Shown here in pieces: positions 1 through 8,042 of a DNA stretch of 10,956 nucleotides (positions are counted from its first letter, which is position 1; every line of letters begins with the position of its first letter). The notes under the pieces were generated by a model, which saw only the letters and a program-made list of their open reading frames with translations, was not told the DNA's origin and made no database searches. Both the position numbers and the translations under genes were made by a program. Source of the stretch: Ectocarpus siliculosus (lineage: Eukaryota > Sar > Phaeophyceae > Ectocarpales > Ectocarpaceae); contig FN649758.1 of the NCBI GenBank assembly GCA_000310025.1, forward strand, positions 3,354,652 to 3,365,607, written 5' to 3'.

Positions 1-216
1 GGATGCAGCTCACCCTTCATGCGACTCGCCAAATACCTCACGGCGCTTCGCGCTTGGTGATGTGAGAGCCTGGTCCGGTGAGAACCCGGCGTGCTCCGTC
101 CCGGCTTTGTAGGGATGCGAGGTCAATGGTCAAACGACTACGGCATGCACGACTATGAGTTCACCCCCCCCCCCCCCCCCCCCCCCCCGGCGTTTGCCAC
201 TCAGGCTAGGCTTTCG
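1..216 (+). repeat. Tandem repeat copy A (head and start of tail, cut by gap)
   Basis: This is the first copy of a long direct repeat. Bases 1-163 match 787-949 with about five substitutions by eye, and match 1333-1489 slightly less well. After the shared head comes a run of 25 C (164-188), then a diverged start of the tail (189-216), which is cut by the N gap. I see no transposon ends, target duplication or conserved reading frame. Its origin, satellite or fragment of a mobile element, is unknown. Confidence 0.85.
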
Positions 217-316
217 NNNNNNNNNNNNNNNNNNNNNNNNNNNNNNNNNNNNNNNNNNNNNNNNNNNNNNNNNNNNNNNNNNNNNNNNNNNNNNNNNNNN
301 NNNNNNNNNNNNNNNN
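217..316. other. Assembly gap of exactly 100 N
   Basis: Bases 217-316 are 100 undetermined bases, the usual placeholder for a gap of unknown size. The gap lies inside the tandem array and is flanked by long poly-C runs (164-188 and 321-342). A repeat collapse or a sequencing stop at poly-C is the likely cause. The copy number of the array is therefore unknown. Confidence 0.97.
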
Positions 317-786
317 GTAACCCCCCCCCCCCCCCCCCCCCCACCCCCGTGTGTGTGCTCCGTCTCGAAAGGGACGCGTGGTCAATGGTCAAATGACTAC
401 GGCAACAAAGGAGTACGCCCCCCCCCCACCCCCCGGTGTTTGCCATCGGGGTTGGGTTTTCGTCGCTTGGCAACGACGTTGTAAAAGAAGCCACTTCGTG
501 AACTCGGCAACGAGGTTGCCGGTTTTGTTTTACCTCTGGTTTTTTTTTTGGCGGTAACCATGAATGGTGGTCGCGTAGATCATGTTGTGCGGGGTGGAGA
601 AACCTCACTCCGCGCAAGGGGGATGATCGCACCACGTTGTGTTAAAATGGTCAAGCATCCTCGAGGCAGCTAACACAGTGCTTATAACTGTCTCTGGAAG
701 TGAAAGCACCAGAAAATAAATGAAGTCATACGCAGCTGTCATCCGTAGGCAAGGAAGTAAGCACAAGATGCCGAACACCCTTAGCA
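317..786 (+). repeat. Tandem repeat copy B (incomplete head, full tail)
   Basis: The copy resumes after the gap with 22 C. A diverged stretch from about 353 (gtgctccgtc onward) corresponds to the second half of the head of the other copies. The tail at 435-786 aligns closely with 975-1332 of copy C. Differences include a short deletion near 491 and an AC loss near 766. A perfect 7-bp hairpin with a 3-base loop (CGGCAAC gag GTTGCCG, 505-521) becomes CGGCAAC cag GTTACCG at 1050-1066 in copy C. The stem change is not compensated, so a conserved RNA structure is unlikely. Confidence 0.85.
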
Positions 787-1332
787 GGATGCAGCGCACC
801 CTTCATGCGACTCGCCGAATACCTCACGGCGCTTCGCGCTTGGTGATGTGAGAGCCTGGTCCGGTGAGAACCCGGCGTGCTCCGTCCCGGCTTTGTATGG
901 ATGCGAGGTCAATGGTCTAACGACTACGGCATGCACGACTATGAGTACACCCCCCCCACCCCCCGCCCCCCCCCGGTGTTTGCCATTGGGGTTGGGTTTT
1001 CGTCGCTTGGCAACGACGTTGTAAAAGAAGCCAATTCACTTGGTGAACTCGGCAACCAGGTTACCGTTTTTGGTTTACCTCTGGTTTTTTTTTTGGCGGT
1101 AACCATGAATGGTGGTCGAGTAGATCATGTTGTGCGGGGTGGAGAAACCTCACTCCGCGCAAGGGGGATGATCGCACCACGTTGTGTTAAAATGGTCAAG
1201 CATCCTCGAGGCAGTTACACAGTGCTTACAACTGTCTCTGGAAGTGAAAGCACCAGAAAATAAATGAAGTCATACGCAGCTGTCATCCGTAGGCAAGGAA
1301 GTAAGCACACAAGATGCCGAACACCCTTAGCA
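787..1332 (+). repeat. Tandem repeat copy C (complete 546-bp unit)
   Basis: This is the only complete unit, running from GGATGCAG at 787 to the base before the next GGATGCAG at 1333, a period of 546 bp. It has three parts: a head of about 163 bp, an impure poly-C stretch (950-974), and a tail of about 358 bp with a T run (1085-1093). A 128-codon open frame (877-1263) starts in the head and crosses the poly-C. It is not kept open in copy B, so it is not treated as a gene. Confidence 0.88.
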
Positions 1333-1512
1333 GGATGCAGCGCACCCTTCATGCGACTCGCCGAATACCTCACGGCACTTCGCGCTTGGCGATGTGAGAG
1401 CCTGGTCCGGTGAGAACCCGGCGTGTTCCGTCCCGGCTTTGTAGGGATGCGAGGTCAATGGTCTAACGAACTACGGCGCATGCACGACTCCCCCCCCCCC
1501 CCCCACCCCCCC
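1333..1512 (+). repeat. Tandem repeat copy D (head only), ends in poly-C
   Basis: The head of the repeat occurs again with small changes, such as an extra A in ACGAACTACGG and an added GC before GCATGCACGA. It runs into an impure poly-C tract (1490-1512) and stops. Unique sequence follows, and the first recognised exon of the RanBD gene starts only 46 bases later. The array therefore probably lies in an intron of that gene, or just upstream if 1559 belongs to an early exon. Confidence 0.85.
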
Positions 1513-1558
1513 GCCGGCCGTGGCCCTGTTGTTCTTCCTCGTCGTTTCTTGTTCTCAG

Positions 1559-1607
1559 GGGACAGCAAGCGGTAGCTCAGCAACGGACGTCTCCACCAAG
1601 GCGCCGC
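1559..1607 (+). CDS. RanBD gene, first exon seen in window
   Basis: The exon has 49 bases. It follows a strong pyrimidine tract and CAG (1556-1558) and ends at a consensus donor GTGAGT (1608-1613). It codes for GTASGSSATDVSTKAP plus one base that joins TG of the next exon to make Leu, so the phase-1 join keeps frame. The Ser/Thr/Ala-rich content fits a linker before the RanBD and has no family motif. It rests on splice signals and phase alone. Confidence 0.6.
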
Positions 1608-4474
1608 GTGAGTAGCCTACCCTAACGGTTTGCAGTGCTTTGAAATACTACGGATTCGCGGTGTCCATGCTTTCGCGGTGTGGTGTTTATCGGGACGTTG
1701 CGGTCCATTCCCCTGTTTTGCCCGTTTGGGGACTCGTGGCTATTTGCTGGTGGTTGACAGGTCAGGTTAAGTGGTGGAACGGTGAGTTTTCGTCGAGATG
1801 CTGTGCCGTTAAGCCTCCCACAAATGGATTAAACTACAAAGCTTGCTTGGTGATGGGCTCACACGCCAGCAGAGCAGTAGTACAGCTCCTCTCGTTTTCT
1901 CCCCTGCCGGACAGTTTTGTGTGCGTCTCTCGTTTGGCCCTTGAGATAGCAGTGACTACACCGGCGAGAGCCATTAGGTACCTGACACCGGCACCTTGAA
2001 TCCCCCCCAACCCCATGCTGCCACCGCACTCTTTCCTCTTTGTTCGCACCTTGCTGCTGCTGCTGCTGCTACGGCGTGTTTTTTGCGGGGGTTGCAGTGG
2101 AGTTGATGGACCCTTCCGACGTGATTAACGGAGAGGAGCTGGAGGAATGCACCCACAAGGCTAGAGGGAAGCTCTTCCGGCTGGTCAACAAGGAGTGGGC
2201 TGAGATGGGGATCGGCAACTTGAAGGTGAGAACGGGGGGGGGGGGGGGGGGAGGTTGGAGACGCACCTACCGTTTTGTAGTCGGCAGTAAGGAGCGGGCT
2301 AGGCTTGAGGTTGGTGGTAGACACGAACCAGGATATATGTTGGTTGCAAGAAGATAGAGCGAAGGGCTTGAGAGCGAGCGAGACGTTGTTTTGAAGACGA
2401 GGTTCATCTCTGGGAAAGGGGGCTGCGTCGTAGTTCGTCCTTGTCTGTTGTGTTGAGATAGGTGCCGTTTTTTTTTCCGGGAAAGACGGGCGTATCAAAG
2501 GCTGAAGGGGACGTAGAGGCAGGTACGATTGGAAGCCCACCCTTGCACCTTGCGCCCGCTGGTACGGCGGTGGTGTGGCGCCGGAGGCATAGGCCCTGGT
2601 GGTTTTTGTGTGTTGCATCGGGTGTCGTCGGTGCCGTTGTCATTGCAGTCGCCTGCTGCTGCGTCGTCGTCAGTGTTTTCGTCGTGGTGGTTTGTGGTCA
2701 CGGGTCGGTCGGGTTTGGTTCGTCGTGGGATTTCCAGGCATCTTGTGTACGTGAAACCCAAGTCGGGGAGGGCGGGGGCGAGATTGAAATCGAGGATACT
2801 TTTGCGGGAAGGGAGAGGCGGAATGGACATTTGCGCGTCCACGCACATGCTGCTGCACCTATTGGCGTTATTGTCGTGTCTTGTCGTGTCGGAATACACA
2901 CAGCATGAACGGAACTCGCAATAGTAATGGTGGCGTTTTGTCTCGTCCCCAGTTGGACCCTTCTCCTTTGGGCCGGGGGGGCTGGGCCGTCAAGCACAGG
3001 TTTGTCATATTATTTGGGTTAGATTTTGGTGTAGGATCCACCGCTGACCTGCTGTGTTGTTCATGGTCCTATCGCTTCCTTTCTTTGACAAATTGGAACC
3101 TCTACATCAGCGGAATTGCTACCATCGGTATTTCTTAATCGGAGTACCGATCTGTGTTTACCTTGGAATGATCAGGTGCTCCGAAGCGCGGTGAGCAAGG
3201 ATGCAGACGGTTCCGGCGATGCCAACCCGGAAGAAATGAAAACAAGCGCCGCCGCCACGGCTCGCCTGGTTATGCGGAGGGAGGCGGGGCAGCAGGTGAG
3301 GGGGCACAAAGGGCATGGGGGATATGGGGGTCGAATCCACCCTGGCTCCTGTTGTGTGGTGTGTGTGTGTGTTTTATTTTCCGATGACACCATTTGGGAT
3401 ATGTAGTGGTTGCCGCTGGCAAACTAGTTCCCCTTGTTGTCGTGCTGATGAAAAAGTTGACAAAGCTTTTCATGCGTGTTTCGTACTCTACCTCTGCGTC
3501 AAGCGTCCAGTGTTTTTTTTGTCCACCAGCAGCATGCTTTCTCTCTTGCACCGCTTCACACGCTCCGTTGCCTGCACATGGATATTGTCCAGGGAAGCCT
3601 GATGGTATGCGTACCACCTTGGTTGGCCCTTGGGACTACTCATCCTCATTTTTTTTCTCATTTTTCGCCAGAACCTCGCCTGATTGTGACGCCCACCTGA
3701 ACCAATGCTGAGACCATTGGAGGATGGATGGGATACGGTAGCCCGTGTCCCGTCTTTTGGTGGATGGGACAGTCGGTGTCCCGTGGTATGGTTCGGATGT
3801 TTCGTTCCGTCTCTGCATGCGTCGACTCGGGTATGTCTGCGGCGTTCCTAGAGTCCCGTCTCTCCTCCTCCTCCTCCTCCTCCTGCCGCTGTCGCTGATG
3901 CCGCCTTTCTCCATCGGCGCGCCTGCCTCTACACCCTTCTTCGTATGTGCCTCGTGTGCGTGTGCCCAGGTGATGATCAATGTGTCCCTCCAGGCCCAGA
4001 CGAAGTGCTCCATGCAAGGCGAAAAGGCTCTTCTGCTGACGTGCTTCACCGCCGACGGCCCGGCAACCTTCCTCCTCAAGGTAAGCTATGTAAGCAAATG
4101 TATTGTAGAAGCAGATGGGGGTACTGCAGGATGGGTTGGCGCCAAGCAATCGGGCACTGAAAATCGGTTCACGGGAGATCGTATGCCCAAGTACGGTAGG
4201 CAGGTAGGTACGTAAACGGACTGACGTCAGGTATACTCCGGAGGATGCATCATCTGTTTGTACTACAGTTGTGTACCGAAAGGGGAAGCATGAGGATGTT
4301 CACGTTAGTACCCCTTCTTCACTGTTCCCGTGTCCCCTAACCCCTCGCCACCGGTACCTCTGCGACTAGGTGAAAACCCCGGAAATTGCGAGCACCCTCA
4401 AGGCGTCGATTGATGTGCTGCTGCCGCCGCCGGCGTCGGAGGAGGAGAAGGAGAAGGAAGGATCGGCCGTGTAG
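1559..4474 (+). CDS. RanBD-domain protein, C-terminal 170 residues in five exons (NUP50/RanBP3-like), 5' partial
   Basis: The gene codes for the C-terminal part of a Ran-binding-domain protein. RanBDs have a PH-like fold and bind RanGTP in nuclear transport. Exons are 1559-1607, 2098-2225, 3176-3295, 3970-4080 and 4370-4474 (TAG at 4472-4474). Joined, they give 170 residues in one frame, with intron phases 1, 0, 0, 0. Visible family features are VINGEE at 25-30, GKLFRL at 40-45, KEWAEMGIGNLKVL at 48-61 with the typical Trp at 50, ARLVMRRE at 88-95, VMINVSL at 100-106 and VKTPEIASTL at 137-146. A Glu/Lys-rich tail follows. A RanBD at the C terminus resembles NUP50 or RanBP3 more than RanBP1, but the N-terminal part that would decide is not in the window. 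The segment between the second strand and ARLVMR is unusually long and acidic. Domain identity is by motif recognition, not by a search. Confidence 0.88.
2052..2069 (+). repeat. (TGC)6 triplet repeat before a splice acceptor
   Basis: Six TGC units end 28 bases before exon 2098 of the RanBD gene. They may form part of the pyrimidine-rich acceptor region. The run is short and may vary in length. Confidence 0.9.
2098..2225 (+). CDS. RanBD gene, exon with start of Ran-binding domain
   Basis: The exon has 128 bases, after TTGCAG (2092-2097) and before GTGAGA (2226). It holds the first RanBD strands, with GKLFRL and the KEW..MGIG motif. An ATG at 2106 is in frame but lies inside the spliced product, and the upstream exon joins in phase. 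I do not take it as the start, although a short form starting there cannot be excluded. Confidence 0.88.
2226..3175 (+). other. Intron of RanBD gene (950 bases)
   Basis: The intron starts GTGAGA and ends ATCAG. A run of 18 G (2234-2251) lies eight bases inside the donor. The rest is G/T-rich, with many GTC/TGT steps near 2600-2700, and produces overlapping open frames on both strands that resemble no protein. No further exon is needed, because the domain reads continuously across the intron. Confidence 0.8.
3176..3295 (+). CDS. RanBD gene, exon with ARLVMRRE motif
   Basis: The exon has 120 bases (40 codons, phase 0 at both ends), after ATCAG and before GTGAGG (3296). It starts with VLRS, which continues the GNLK of the previous exon. 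An acidic loop (roughly DADGSGDANPEE) follows, then ARLVMRRE, a hallmark RanBD segment. Confidence 0.88.
3296..3969 (+). other. Intron of RanBD gene (674 bases) with CTC repeat
   Basis: The intron starts GTGAGG and ends TGCCCAG. It holds a GT dinucleotide run near 3357-3371 and a pyrimidine triplet repeat of seven CTC (3862-3882), about 90 bases before the acceptor. No exon-like segment is recognised in it. Confidence 0.8.
3862..3882 (+). repeat. (CTC)7 triplet repeat in intron
   Basis: Seven CTC units form a pure pyrimidine block in the intron before exon 3970. No function is visible. Confidence 0.9.
3970..4080 (+). CDS. RanBD gene, exon with VMINVSL motif
   Basis: The exon has 111 bases (37 codons, phase 0), after TGCCCAG and before the consensus donor GTAAGC (4081). 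It codes for the central strands of the domain, from VMINVSL through LLLTCF to TFLLK. This is where RanBDs carry the resembling segments ...LN... and ...F.LK. Confidence 0.88.
4370..4474 (+). CDS. RanBD gene, terminal exon with TAG stop
   Basis: The exon has 105 bases including TAG (4472-4474), after GCGACTAG. VKTPEIASTLKASIDVLL is the C-terminal helix of the RanBD. It is followed by a short PPPASEEEKEKE tail of low complexity and GSAV. The protein ends soon after the domain. Confidence 0.88.
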   Translation: MKTPEIASTLKASIDVLLPPPASEEEKEKEGSAV

Positions 4475-5941
4475 GATAAAGTAGAGGTTTTGAGACCGTC
4501 AGTCGCGGGAGCAAGCTTCCCATATTTTTTTTTTCCCCACGAGAGGGGGCCTATGGGTGTTTTTGGCGTTTCGGAACTCGCCGTTTTTTTTTGGCAGCTT
4601 TGGGGAGGGTTTTGTGTTTTTTTGGTTTTGGGGGGGCAGCCCAGGGTTCCCCCCCCCCCCCCCCCCCTTATCGTCTTTGTCTTCCACGCCCCCCCCTTCT
4701 TTTTCTGCTAGAGGAGAGAAAAGGCGTCTCGTGCACACGACGCTTTCTCAGAATAAATGTACGAGTGGGCCCAGAGGTTGCCACTGCTGTCGTATGGCCG
4801 ATTGGGCTCGACTCGATTTTATGCTCGGGGTTCGAGTCACGAGATTGGTGTTGGCACTACGGTAGGGAGCCCTTTTTTAGCACAGGGCGGGGCTTTGACC
4901 AGCACACCTCTTCATTCTGATCGAAAAGCATGCACCTCAGCCATGGTTCTAGAAAATTAAACCAGCGCTGAGCGATATACTCCCGACTAAACGTACTGTT
5001 TCAAGAGGCGGGGGGTCCGTGACCCTCTGTGTGGGGGCGGGGGGACCTACTTTTTTGCTGCGACGACATTGTACTGCAGCGAAGACTCTCAATATGTTGT
5101 TCCTTCCTTGAGTGGTCCCCTAGCCGAGACATCTCGTGGTGCTTGCTCTCGACATGTTACTTTGACGGCCGAACTACGCCTCCGATTCTCAGCTTGTGTG
5201 GTGGCGCGGGGGCCATCCGGCGCGGTAGGGTGGTGAATACAAAGCAAGGGCTATCGCGTCGTCGGCCTTTACTTTTTAACTGTTTGGGGGTGGCGTGTGT
5301 CTCCAAGTTATTCCAGTTCTTCTCGATTTGTTGTTGTCGTTGTTGCCTCGATTTATTTTCGTCCTTGTCTCGAAGTCGCTTCCATCCTTTCGTGCGGCGG
5401 TTTGATCATCTGCTTGCTGTCAAAAAAAATTTCGCGCATCGGTGGTGTCATGGTTTTTGTTGTTTTCCTCCTGAACACATGCCGGCAGCGGAGCTGAATG
5501 TTGGTCTTTGATAGGACGCGTGTGTGGCAGACGGTAATGGTAGGTCGGCAGGAAGTGAGTGCCGTTGCGTCCGCCTTTTGCTTTTCAGAAAAGAAAAAAA
5601 AAAATCTTCCTTGTCCTTAACGCGGAGCCCGCAGCGGAAATGCGGCGCGGTAGTTGTTCTTAATCGCTGGGTGTCTTGAGGAAGTGTGGTGGTATGTCGA
5701 TTGCGTTTCGTGCTTTAATTCTTTTTTTCAGCCGCGGCGGCGGCGAGGTTTGGGGTGCAGGCAAGAGTGCGGGAGGAGGAGAGAGATTGGTGGGGGAAAT
5801 GGGATCCCGAATACCCTCTTCTGTTTGGCCTTTATTCCGTTCATCGGTGGGTTTCGGTTTGTCGTCATGCCAGTTGGTGTCGAGTTGCGGGTTGTGTCGC
5901 CCCTTTGTGTTGACGGCTGTTTCTCAAAAACGCAAGAACCG
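4475..5941 (+). other. 3' flank of RanBD gene, no supported gene
   Basis: The stretch after the TAG holds T runs, 19 C (4649-4667) and the only good polyadenylation-like hexamer nearby (4752-4757). From there to about 5940 the strand is G/T-rich. The longest open frame (5029-5511) is rich in Cys, Ser and Phe and has no domain I recognise. This is probably 3' UTR followed by spacer. Confidence 0.6.
4752..4757 (+). promoter_or_regulatory. Candidate polyadenylation hexamer AATAAA
   Basis: AATAAA lies 278 bases after the RanBD gene stop codon, a reasonable 3' UTR length. There is no transcript evidence, and hexamer use in this lineage may be loose. Confidence 0.3.
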
Positions 5942-6161
5942 GTGAGCAATCAAACAAGGTGGCACTGTTAATTGTTCCCCGCCGGCGGTAAATTTCCGTT
6001 TTTTTTTTTATAGTCGTTACTCAATGAGCAACTTTATCTCGGATTCGCGGTTGGCATCATGCAGGGCTACGATAAAACGGTTTTTGAGGCCGATAATATG
6101 TGCGAACAGGAGACCGTGGCCGTTTGTATGTGTGAAGTTCAATTTTTTGTTTGAGGCTACG
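5942..6161 (+). other. Weak candidate: short intron and following exon of unknown gene
   Basis: A consensus donor GTGAGC (5942-5947) and an acceptor TTTTTTTTTATAG (ending 6013) would bound a 72-base intron. The sequence at 6014-6161 ends at a good donor, GTAAGA (6162). An upstream open frame ending in TQEP joins in phase to SLLNEQLYLGFAVGIMQGYD, which stops at a TGA (6152-6154). An alternative frame stays open to the donor at 6162. I recognise no family, and G/T-rich sequence makes such frames by chance. Confidence 0.15.
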
Positions 6162-6167
6162 GTAAGA

Positions 6168-7983
6168 GATCCGACGCGGGGGGAACATGAGAGTGAAAAG
6201 GAAAAGTGTGAACATGGCAAACGTCAGGTTATGGCGGTAACAACCCATGGAGCAGCGCATGAGAGATCAGCATTGGAGTTTTGTGTCGACGAAGGTGTAG
6301 CGGGGGGTTATGGGTATGGCTTTGGTGGTTGCAGCAGCAGCAGCAGCAGCAGCACTAGATGTCGCAGCAATACTTTTGCTTTTGTCCCGCATGCCAAGCA
6401 TTGCTACAGAACTCCGCTTGCGATGTCTTGATTACCTGAGTTCCAGTAGTACCTGCAATGGGCGCAGCTCTATCCCAATGAGATGTTGCTACCCACGTCC
6501 CATTGCGTCGCACGTGGGTTAGGGCTGTAAGGCGAAGCAGCCGATGGCAAGGGGAGCACCAACAGTAGTGCTCTCCCAAAGCTTGTGGGAGCAGTTCATA
6601 ACTCACCCATCTATTTTCTCGTGCTGTAAGCGTGATGCAAAACGACCTCCCTAAATGGGCAGTATTGTCGCGTTGCGAGCGGTAGATTTGGCGAATGGGA
6701 AAAAGAGGGGGGGAGCAGGAAAGTAGAAGTAGGTTTTATCACCGAAACAGTTGCATTTGATGGGACATCTCGGCCGGCTACAAATTGTGCGCGTGGAGAG
6801 CTGTATCGCCCACTTGGATTACCACTCCCGACTTTTTTCTTTTTTTTTTTGAAATGTATCGGGTCAAGGAGTGCGAGAAGAGACATAAGACTTTTTTGAC
6901 ATGTGTGTGCTATGGAGTCAGTCCCATCCAAGAAATCCGGCGGAAGGCGTGAATGAAGTGTTTCTTGTCGAGGTGTGAATGGAGTCGCTAGAGGTTGGTT
7001 GCGGTGTGGTTTACTCTTTCCGATGGGTGGCGATGAGTTGGGTGGTTTGTGGCATTGTGGGGGAACCAGACTACGAACACGGCGGCAAGAGCGCATTCAC
7101 GTTCAACTACTTTCCAAGCTGAGAACGACTTACGGGCGTACGCAATCGTCGTTTTCTGCTTCAATATCGGGGCTAGGTTTTCAATTCCGATCCTGATGAG
7201 TGCCTTGCCTGCTTTACTTCCTGGAACGCAGATAAATGGGTGTGCAACCGTGGCAGCGTCAGATGTCTCGCCTTGCTTCGCACTCCCCTGCCTATAGCTG
7301 CTGTGGGACTTTTCATCTTGTCAAAGATTGTAGCTTGTCGTTCCCGCCAACATTAACGTAAAGCATCTCCGTCGCTGATGGACGTGGATTAAGGAAAACC
7401 CTTGCACCCCACTCTTCTTTCCTCGGATAGGCACAAGAACCGCGGCCTTGGTATCCTCCTCCCCCTATCGTCAACACCAAACCGAAAGAAATAAGAAGCA
7501 GAGGTCTTCCCGGGGAGTAACCGCCACGTCGGAAAACATCAGGTACATCCCTCGACCCTTCTTCCAAACAAAAGGTTGAACTTGAAGCGGAGGCAGGGCG
7601 GGGTAGTGATCCCACGTACCCCCCCCCCCCCCCTTCCGACACGGGGAAGCCAACACGAAGTAAAGAGAAGCTGCGGTCGCTTTTCTCAAGAAACATGTTT
7701 TTTTTTTGCTCTCTTGCGCTGCATGTTCTACGAATGGATGTCGGCAGCGGAACGGAACCAAAAGGGCGGGTGGTGCACCTTTTGCCCAATAGACCCACCC
7801 CATGAAAGAGCTGTTGCCTCAAGCCTGCCAACACGGTCTACCAAAACACATGTGCGGAAATCCAACTACCGCTGGTGTCGACAAAACTCGGCCGTCGTCT
7901 CTTCTCTCCGCACAAACCACCGACAACCAAAACCCTTCGCTCCAAGACCCCGCCATGATCTCTCCGTCTTTTGTTGTCGTCGC
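6168..7983. other. Spacer between convergent genes, no supported gene
   Basis: The stretch holds eight GCA units (6331-6354), T-rich and purine-rich patches, and a 15-C run (7619-7633). From about 7330 the plus strand becomes A/C-rich, as in the minus-strand gene that ends at 7984, so this part is probably its 3' UTR. Short open frames on both strands (for example 7049-7297 plus, 7313-7834 minus) look like no known protein. I see no tRNA or other RNA gene. Confidence 0.6.
6331..6354 (+). repeat. (GCA)8 triplet repeat
   Basis: Eight perfect GCA units lie in the spacer between the two genes. They code for Ala or Ser runs only in frames that I do not accept as genes. Confidence 0.92.
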
Positions 7984-8042
7984 TCAGCGTAGCACGGCCA
8001 GAAGCGCCTTGGCGCACTGCACCACAATTGGATCAGTTCTCC
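7984..8042 (-). CDS. PUL gene, terminal exon with TGA stop
   Basis: The exon has 59 bases, after GTCTGAAG. The first two bases complete a Gly codon. RTDPIVVQCAKALLAVLR then precedes the TGA, and corresponds in place and length to the last helix of PLAA (...CCRFILNLL). The frame closes immediately after the helix, as in the family. Confidence 0.78.

Noticed and set aside
91-635. Proline- or glycine-rich frames across the N gap on both strands
   Set aside because: They are made only by poly-C translation and undetermined bases.
877-1263. 128-codon open frame in repeat copy C
   Set aside because: It crosses the poly-C block and is not preserved in the equivalent positions of copy B. It is repeat sequence, not a gene.
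2462-2908. 148-codon plus-strand frame and overlapping minus-strand frames
   Set aside because: They lie in the RanBD intron, have low-complexity Val/Gly/Cys content and no family likeness. The domain reads continuously without them.
4796-4845. tRNA-like T-loop (GGTTCGAGTC) with a 7-bp inverted repeat (4810-4816 / 4832-4838)
   Set aside because: No acceptor stem, D arm or anticodon arm can be drawn around it, and the T stem itself has mismatches. It is probably a chance palindrome.
5029-5511. 160-codon open frame, plus strand
   Set aside because: It is the longest frame in the spacer, but it is rich in Cys, Phe, Ser and Arg, shows no domain, and has T-rich tracts inside. G/T-rich DNA gives such frames by chance.
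7049-7297. 82-codon frame with a hydrophobic stretch (RAYAIVVFCFNIG)
   Set aside because: It has one weakly membrane-like segment but no recognised family, no splice partner and no support beyond openness.
7313-7834. 173-codon minus-strand frame
   Set aside because: It lies just beyond the PUL stop in the probable 3' UTR, is Gly/Ser/Arg-rich with a poly-C derived glycine run, and has no domain.
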